A stretch of 64,000 nt of DNA. Origin: Stenotrophomonas sp. Ste86. Its GTDB lineage: Bacteria; Pseudomonadota; Gammaproteobacteria; Xanthomonadales; Xanthomonadaceae. The DNA lies in the NCBI RefSeq assembly GCF_024519465.1, contig NZ_JALJRW010000006.1:75445-139444 (forward strand), read 5' to 3'. Below the pieces are notes generated by a model. It was not told where the DNA came from, did no database searches, and was given only the letters and a program-made list of their open reading frames with translations. Shown one piece after another: positions 59,204 to 64,000 of the stretch (position 1 is its first letter; every line of letters begins with the position of its first letter). The translations under genes and the position numbers were made by a program.

Positions 59204-60364
59204 ATGACCTCTCGACATTCCCGTTCCCTGATCGCGCTGTCACTGGCGCTGGGCGGCCTGGCGGCCGGCGCGACCGCGCACGCCCACGGCACCATGACCA
59301 CGCCGATCAGCCGGGTGTACGCCTGCTTCCAGGGCAATCCGGAAAACCCGACCAACCCGGCCTGCGCCGCCGCCAAGGCGGTTGGTGGCGCCCAGGCGTT
59401 CTACGACTGGGCGGGCATCAACCAAGCCCACGCCAACGGCAATCACCAGGCCGTGGTGCCGGACGGGGCGCTGTGCAGTGGCAACAACCCCACCTTCCGT
59501 GGCCTGGACCTGGACCGCAGCGACTGGCAGCGCACGCCGATCCAGGCCGATGCCAATGGCCGCTTCACCTTCGTATTCAAGGCCTCGGCACCGCATGTAA
59601 CGCGTGACTGGCAGTTCTTCGTCACGCGCGAGGGCTGGCAGCCCGGTTCACCGATGGGCTGGGGCGACCTGGAGAAGTTCTGCACGCTGGGCAATACGCC
59701 GCTGTCGCCCGATGGCACCTACACGCTGGAATGCCAGTTGCCCAATCGCACTGGCCCGCATGTGATCTACAACACCTGGCAACGTGCCGATTCGGGCGAG
59801 GCGTTCTACACCTGCATGGACGTGCGCTTCGACGGCGACGGCGGCACGCCCCCGCCCGGCTGGCAGGACGCCGGTCCGCTTACCGCACGCGGCGAACTGC
59901 CGGTTGGAACGGTGTTGTCGCTGCGCGTGTTCACTGCCGCCGGGCAGGACGTGGAAACGGTGCAGGCCACGCTGGCCAGCGGCCAGACCGCCCCTGCGCA
60001 GTGGCCGCTGCAGTTGGCCCGGCAGGTCAACGCCAGCGCCACCCACGCGCGGGTGGGGGTGATGCGCGATGGGGTGGTCACGCCGATCGCCTCGGCCACC
60101 GACAACCGCGTGTACCTCTCGGCGGGCCACCGGTTCCAGCTCGATGTACGGACACCGGAAGTGCCGCCGCCGGAGGGTGACTACGATTTCGTCTACCCCG
60201 CCGGTATCGGCCGCTACATTCCGGGCCAGACCGTGGTGAAGGGCAGCGATGGCCTGCTGTATGCGTGCCGGCCGTTCCCGGAAGGCGCCTGGTGCAACAC
60301 CGACGCCGACGCCTACCGCCCCGGGACCGGATCGGCCTGGCGCGACGCCTGGATTCCGTACTGA
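59204..60364 (+). CDS. AA10 lytic polysaccharide monooxygenase, chitin-binding (GbpA-like)
   Basis: 386-aa secreted copper enzyme. Signal peptide to residue 27 (TAHA, then mature H28 in HGTMTTPISR), the first copper ligand. The second histidine is H131 in ASAPHVTRDW, and F201 (AFYTCMDVRF) is the usual axial residue. AA10 domain about 28-208, a GbpA-like second domain (about 225-320) and a C-terminal chitin-binding module (about 325-386) with YIPGQTVVKGSDGLLYACRP. It oxidatively cleaves chitin or cellulose; chitin is more likely from the module. Confidence 0.93.
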   Translation: MTSRHSRSLIALSLALGGLAAGATAHAHGTMTTPISRVYACFQGNPENPTNPACAAAKAVGGAQAFYDWAGINQAHANGNHQAVVPDGALCSGNNPTFRGLDLDRSDWQRTPIQADANGRFTFVFKASAPHVTRDWQFFVTREGWQPGSPMGWGDLEKFCTLGNTPLSPDGTYTLECQLPNRTGPHVIYNTWQRADSGEAFYTCMDVRFDGDGGTPPPGWQDAGPLTARGELPVGTVLSLRVFTAAGQDVETVQATLASGQTAPAQWPLQLARQVNASATHARVGVMRDGVVTPIASATDNRVYLSAGHRFQLDVRTPEVPPPEGDYDFVYPAGIGRYIPGQTVVKGSDGLLYACRPFPEGAWCNTDADAYRPGTGSAWRDAWIPY

Positions 60365-60371
60365 GTGCACC

Positions 60372-60399
60372 ACCGGGGGCGGCGTTGTCTGCCCCCGGT
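60372..60399. terminator. Hairpin between convergent genes
   Basis: ACCGGGGGC-GGCGTTGTCT-GCCCCCGGT, 9-bp stem just after the monooxygenase stop and before the end of the facing reductase. No T-run. Confidence 0.45.
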
Positions 60400-60411
60400 C
60401 AGCGCAGCGGC

Positions 60412-61161
60412 CTACTTGCTACTGACGTACTTCTCCCGCCGCACCTGCGGCGTCGGCAGCCCCGCCTCTTTCAACGCCTCGAACGTCGCATCCACCATGT
60501 CCGGGTTGCCGCACAGGTAGGCGATGTCGGTGGCCGGGTTGGGCGCGAATTCGGCCAGGTGCTGCTGCACGTAGCCGTGGCGCACGTCCGGGTGCGGGTT
60601 GTCGGGCAGCTCGCGCGACAGGCACGGCACGTAGCGGAAGCCCGGGTGGGCATCGGCGAAGGCGCGGAAGTCGTCGCTGTAAAGCAGTTCGGCCGGCGTG
60701 CGGGCGCCCTGCAGCAGCACCACGTCGACACCACGCTCGGCCATGGCGGTGGCCAGCAGCGGCAGCATCGAGCGGTAGGGAGTGACCCCAGTGCCGGTGG
60801 CAATCAGCAGGTAGCGCGCGTTGTGGTCGCCCGGCTGCAGGCAGAACCGGCCGAACGGGCCGCTGGCGGTGACGTGGCCGCCGATGTCCAGGCCCTCGAA
60901 CAGGGCCGTGGCGGCGCCGCCGGGGACGAAGCTGACCGCGATATCGACCGCTTCGCCCGCGCCGAGGGCGTGGTTGTGAATGGTGGCCAGCGAGTAACTG
61001 CGCTTGGTGGCGGTGCCGTCGGCGTACTCGAAATGGACCTGGATGAACTGGCCGGGCTGGAAATCCAGCGGCTGGCCGTCATCACGCAGGAACTGGTAGT
61101 GGCCGACGGTCGGGGCCAGCATGCGCCGGTCGACCAGTTTGAGGGGGAATTGGGCAGGCAC
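60412..61161 (-). CDS. fpr: Ferredoxin/flavodoxin-NADP reductase
   Basis: 249-aa flavoprotein. FAD-binding RSYSLATIHNHALGAGE and PFGRFCLQPGD, NADP-binding LLIATGTGVTPYRSMLPLLA and the C-terminal YLCGNPDMVDATFEALKEAG are visible. FPR supplies reduced ferredoxin or flavodoxin for iron-sulfur and biosynthetic reactions. Full length, ending in KYVSSK without the extra tail of plant-type enzymes. Divergent from the second ABC transporter. Confidence 0.93.
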   Translation of the reverse strand: MPAQFPLKLVDRRMLAPTVGHYQFLRDDGQPLDFQPGQFIQVHFEYADGTATKRSYSLATIHNHALGAGEAVDIAVSFVPGGAATALFEGLDIGGHVTASGPFGRFCLQPGDHNARYLLIATGTGVTPYRSMLPLLATAMAERGVDVVLLQGARTPAELLYSDDFRAFADAHPGFRYVPCLSRELPDNPHPDVRHGYVQQHLAEFAPNPATDIAYLCGNPDMVDATFEALKEAGLPTPQVRREKYVSSK

Positions 61162-61207
61162 GACTTTTCGGGACAGTGTGTAGCCGGGGCAAGCCCTCGG
61201 GGTCTTC

Positions 61208-61213
61208 TATAAT
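61208..61213 (+). promoter_or_regulatory. TATAAT -10 element of the ABC transporter operon
   Basis: A perfect TATAAT at 61208-61213, 52 bases before the ATPase start, in a stretch of otherwise high GC. The -35 region about 17 bases upstream is poor (CGGGGC), so the promoter may be extended or activated. Confidence 0.5.
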
Positions 61214-61265
61214 AGCCGCTCCCCGCCCCTATCCAGCGCCAGCCCGCAGGCGCGAAGGCAAGAGC

Positions 61266-62225
61266 TTGGCTTCCCAGAACACTCCCGCGACCGGTACGGC
61301 CCCCGCCCTGCGGGTCCGCGACCTCCGTAAAACCTACGAAAACGGCACCCAGGCCCTGAAGGGCGTCTCGCTGGACGTCCTCCCGGGCGATTTCTTCGCC
61401 CTGCTGGGCCCCAACGGGGCCGGCAAGTCGACCCTGATCGGCATCATCAGCTCGCTGGTGAACCTCAGCGAGGGCCAGGTCGAGGTCTTCGGCAGCGACC
61501 TGGTGCGCAACCGCAGCGCGACCATGCGCCTGATCGGCCTGGTCCCGCAGGAGATCAACTTCAACCTGTTCGAGAAGCCCTTCGACATCCTGGTCAACTA
61601 CGCCGGGTTCTACGGCGTGGCCCGCGCCGAGGCCGAGAAGATGGCCGAAGAGGAGCTCAAGCGCGCGCATCTGTGGGAGAAGGCGCAGGTGATGAGCCGT
61701 ACCCTGTCCGGCGGCATGAAGCGCCGGCTGATGATCGCCCGCGCGATGATGACCCGCCCGCGCCTGCTGATCCTGGACGAGCCCACCGCCGGTGTGGACA
61801 TCGAGATCCGCCGCGACATGTGGCGCGTGCTCAAGGAGATCAATGCCGCCGGCACCACGATCATCCTGACCACGCATTACCTGGAAGAAGCCGAGCATCT
61901 GTGCCGGAACCTGGCCATCATCAACCATGGCCAGATCGTCACCCAGGGCCCGATGCGCGAACTGCTGGCCAAGCTGGACGTGGAAGGCTTCCTGTTCGAC
62001 ATCGACGGCAGCCTGCCGGCCCAGCTGCCGGAGATCGAGGGCGCGATCCTGATCGCCACCGACAGCCACACGCTGGACGTGGACATGCCGCGCGCGATGG
62101 ACCTCAACCGGGTGTTTGACGCCTTGAACGCCGCCGGCATCCGGGTGCGTTCGATGCGGACCAAGAGCAACCGCCTGGAGGAGCTGTTCGTGCGCCTCAC
62201 CGGCAACCAGGAGAACGTGGCATGA
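61266..62225 (+). CDS. ABC transporter ATP-binding protein (YadG-like)
   Basis: 319-aa ATPase. Walker A ALLGPNGAGKSTLIG, Q-loop LVPQEINFNLFEKPFDILVN, signature LSGGMKRRLMIARAMM, Walker B RLLILDEPTAGVD, H-loop LTTHYLEEAEHL. The C-terminal 90 residues form the YadG-type regulatory part. The likely start is TTG at 61266 (MASQNTPATG); the frame is open 90 bases upstream into the promoter region, which is not family-like. It overlaps the permease gene in ATGA. Confidence 0.9.
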   Translation: MASQNTPATGTAPALRVRDLRKTYENGTQALKGVSLDVLPGDFFALLGPNGAGKSTLIGIISSLVNLSEGQVEVFGSDLVRNRSATMRLIGLVPQEINFNLFEKPFDILVNYAGFYGVARAEAEKMAEEELKRAHLWEKAQVMSRTLSGGMKRRLMIARAMMTRPRLLILDEPTAGVDIEIRRDMWRVLKEINAAGTTIILTTHYLEEAEHLCRNLAIINHGQIVTQGPMRELLAKLDVEGFLFDIDGSLPAQLPEIEGAILIATDSHTLDVDMPRAMDLNRVFDALNAAGIRVRSMRTKSNRLEELFVRLTGNQENVA

Positions 62226-63022
62226 GCAGCACCCCGACCCCGGTCCTGACCGACGGCCAGCGCAACCGCATCGCGCTGATGACCATCGTGCGCCGCGAAG
62301 TGGCGCGCATCCTGCGCATCTGGGGCCAGACCCTGGTGCCGCCGGCGATCACCATGACCCTGTACTTCCTGATCTTCGGCGGCCTGATCGGCTCGCGCGT
62401 GGGTGAGATGGGCGGCTACAGCTACATGCAGTTCATCGTGCCGGGCCTGGTGATGATGAGCGTGATCCAGAACAGCTACGGCAACATCAGCTCGTCCTTC
62501 TTCGGCGCCAAGTTCGGTCGCCATGTCGAAGAGCTGCTGGTGAGCCCGATGCCGAACTGGGTGATCCTGTGGGGCTATGTGTCCGGCGCGGTGCTGCGCG
62601 GCCTGATGGTCGGCGTGATCGTGCTGATCATCGCCATGTTCTTCACCCCGGTGCGCATCCCGCACCCGCTGGTGACGCTGACCACGGTGCTGCTGGGCGC
62701 GACGATCTTCTCGCTGGCCGGTTTCATCAACGCGGTGTACGCCAAGAAGTTCGATGACGTGGCGATTGTGCCGACCTTCATCCTGACCCCGCTGACCTAT
62801 CTGGGCGGCGTGTTCTACTCGGTGAAGCTGCTGCCGACCTGGGCCGAAGCGGCCACCCATGCCAACCCGATCTTCTACATGGTCAACGCGTTCCGCTACG
62901 GCCTGCTGGGCACCAGCGACGTGCCGCTGTGGGTGGCCTACGCGCTGATGCTCGGCTTCGTGGTGGCGCTCACCGCGCTCGCGCTGTGGCTGCTCAAGCG
63001 TGGTGTGGGGATGCGGAGCTGA
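62222..63022 (+). CDS. ABC-2 type transporter permease (YadH-like)
   Basis: 266-aa permease with six helices. RREVARILRIWGQTLVPPAI and the AGFINAVYAKKFDDVAIVPT signature identify the YadH/ABC-2 class; LTPLTYLGGVFYSVKLLPTW is conserved. Pairs with the ATPase upstream (4-base overlap). Substrate unknown. Its stop overlaps the ketopantoate reductase start by one base (TGATG). Confidence 0.92.
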   Translation: MSSTPTPVLTDGQRNRIALMTIVRREVARILRIWGQTLVPPAITMTLYFLIFGGLIGSRVGEMGGYSYMQFIVPGLVMMSVIQNSYGNISSSFFGAKFGRHVEELLVSPMPNWVILWGYVSGAVLRGLMVGVIVLIIAMFFTPVRIPHPLVTLTTVLLGATIFSLAGFINAVYAKKFDDVAIVPTFILTPLTYLGGVFYSVKLLPTWAEAATHANPIFYMVNAFRYGLLGTSDVPLWVAYALMLGFVVALTALALWLLKRGVGMRS

Positions 63023-63960
63023 TGCGCATCCTGATCCTCGGCGCCGGCGGTACCGGCGGTTATTTCGGTGGTCGCCTGGCGCAGGCCGGCGTGGACGTGA
63101 CCTTCCTGGTGCGTCCGGCGCGTGCGGCGCAACTGGCGGGCGAAGGGCTGGTGATCCGCAGCCCGCTCGGCGATGCGACGTTCCCGGTGCAGCACGTCAC
63201 CGCCGAGGCATTGCCCGCGCTGGCGGCGGCGCAGCCGTTCGACCTGGTCATCCTGAGCTGCAAGGCCTATGACCTGGACAGCGCCATCGAGGCCATCGCG
63301 CCGGCGATGGGGCCGCGCACCACGGTACTGCCGATCCTCAACGGGCTGCGCCATTACGCCGCTCTGGATGCGCGCTTCGGCCGCGATGCGGTGTTGGGCG
63401 GGCTGTGCTTCATCAGCGCGACCAAGGCCGCCGATGGCGCGGTGCTGCATCTGGCACCTGCGGCCAAGCTCACCTTCGGCGAGCGCGACGGCACCGGCAG
63501 CAGCGCGCGGGTGCTGGCGCTGGCGGCGGCCTGCGTGCAGGCCGGCGTGGACCATGTGGCCAGCGACGCGATCGGCCAGGAGCAGTGGATCAAGTACACC
63601 TTCCTGACCACCCTGGCCGCATCGACCTGCCTGATGCGCGCCGATGTCGGCACGATCGTGGCCACCGATGACGGCGCGGCGATCGTGCGTGGCCTGTACG
63701 AGGAGTGCCTGGCCGTGGCCGACGCCGCCAGCGAGCCGATTCCCGCCAAGGCCCGCGAGATCGCGCTGACCGCCACCACCCAGGCCGGTTCGGTGCTGAA
63801 GGCCTCGATGCTGCGCGACCTGGAAGCCGGCCAGCAGGTCGAGGCCGAGCAGATCGTCGGCGACATGCTGGTCCGCGCGCGTGCCGCCGGACAGGCGGCG
63901 CCCCTGCTGGCCGTGGCGTATGCGCAGCTGCAGGCCTACCAGCAGCAGCGCAAGGGCTGA
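63022..63960 (+). CDS. panE: 2-dehydropantoate 2-reductase (ketopantoate reductase family)
   Basis: 312-aa NADP-dependent reductase of the PanE/ApbA family. The cofactor loop is ILGAGGTGGYFGGRLAQAGV, followed by LVRPAR, ILSCKAYDLDSAIEAIAP, LPILNGLRH, the catalytic-lysine region GQEQWIKYTFLTTLAASTCL and C-terminal ASMLRDLEAGQQVEAEQIVG. It would make pantoate for coenzyme A. Some genomes carry several family members, so the name is family-level. Directly after the permease. Confidence 0.86.
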   Translation: MRILILGAGGTGGYFGGRLAQAGVDVTFLVRPARAAQLAGEGLVIRSPLGDATFPVQHVTAEALPALAAAQPFDLVILSCKAYDLDSAIEAIAPAMGPRTTVLPILNGLRHYAALDARFGRDAVLGGLCFISATKAADGAVLHLAPAAKLTFGERDGTGSSARVLALAAACVQAGVDHVASDAIGQEQWIKYTFLTTLAASTCLMRADVGTIVATDDGAAIVRGLYEECLAVADAASEPIPAKAREIALTATTQAGSVLKASMLRDLEAGQQVEAEQIVGDMLVRARAAGQAAPLLAVAYAQLQAYQQQRKG

Positions 63961-63962
63961 GC

Positions 63963-64000
63963 ATGGCCGCCGACACCGCGCCGGCACGCGTGCTGGTGCT
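63963..64000 (+). CDS. Start of an unidentified gene (cut by window edge)
   Basis: ATG at 63963, 2 bases after the ketopantoate reductase stop (TGA GC ATG), gives MAADTAPARVLVL before the window ends. Too short to identify. Confidence 0.35.
   Translation, partial: MAADTAPARVLV

Overview
The window is a gene-dense, high-GC stretch of a Lysobacterales (Xanthomonadaceae) chromosome, most likely a Stenotrophomonas. The gene content and order are of xanthomonad type: a TonB-dependent receptor beside a secreted glycosidase, bioB-F-H-C near comF, and a S9B dipeptidyl peptidase. Between genes lie many short palindromes that begin with GTAG and often sit as inverted pairs, like the SMAG elements of Stenotrophomonas maltophilia. 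No rRNA, tRNA, insertion sequence or CRISPR array was recognised. Most genes look like conserved core functions.

Layout. (1) 1-11.8 kb: an N-acetylgalactosamine (GalNAc) utilisation locus. A TonB-dependent receptor and an exported GH31 glycosidase with CBM32 and NPCBM modules are read leftward. Facing away from them are agaS, a ROK sugar kinase, agaZ/kbaZ, the DeoR-type repressor agaR, an amidosugar-6-phosphate deacetylase and an MFS sugar porter. CTTTCG boxes in the shared promoter region are candidate AgaR operators. I read the pathway as: glycan bound at the surface, alpha-GalNAc released outside the cytoplasm, uptake, phosphorylation, deacetylation, deamination/isomerisation to tagatose-6-phosphate, then tagatose-bisphosphate cleavage. 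(2) 11.8-16.4 kb, all leftward: a small lipoprotein, a very short HdeD-like protein, a SMI1/KNR4 protein, comF and a hipBA module. (3) 16.5-21.5 kb: biotin synthesis genes bioB, bioF, bioH, an atypical SDR and bioC, with a BirA-like box in front. (4) 21.5-22.2 kb: a tandem array of about 200-bp units that carry copies of the 3' ends of both flanking convergent genes. (5) 22.2-27.5 kb: a YdcF/ElyC-like protein, a PLP-dependent dehydratase, a Gly/Tyr-rich lipoprotein, mnmG and a gamma-class carbonic anhydrase. (6) 27.6-34.5 kb: six genes in tight order, RDD, SpoIIM-like, DUF4129-like, DUF4350-like, MoxR ATPase and DUF58. (7) 34.5-45.6 kb: a YgiC/YgiB pair, ilvD, dinG, aroE, a beta-propeller protein, hemB, a bestrophin and small membrane proteins. 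(8) 45.8-54 kb: lipoprotein, DUF885 peptidase, Coa1-like protein, dipeptidyl peptidase, YfcG-like glutathione transferase, YqhA and a TonB-domain lipoprotein. (9) 54.2-64 kb: a NatAB-like ABC transporter overlapping a lipoprotein peptidase gene, a diguanylate cyclase, an AA10 polysaccharide monooxygenase, ferredoxin-NADP reductase, a second ABC transporter, a ketopantoate reductase and the start of another gene.

The most notable items are the predicted GH31 alpha-N-acetylgalactosaminidase locus, the duplicated convergent-gene junction array, the SDR without its YxxxK motif inside the biotin cluster, the MoxR/DUF58/RDD/SpoIIM cluster, and a TonB C-terminal domain carried on a lipoprotein. All assignments come from reading the sequence and remembered family features; no database search was run.
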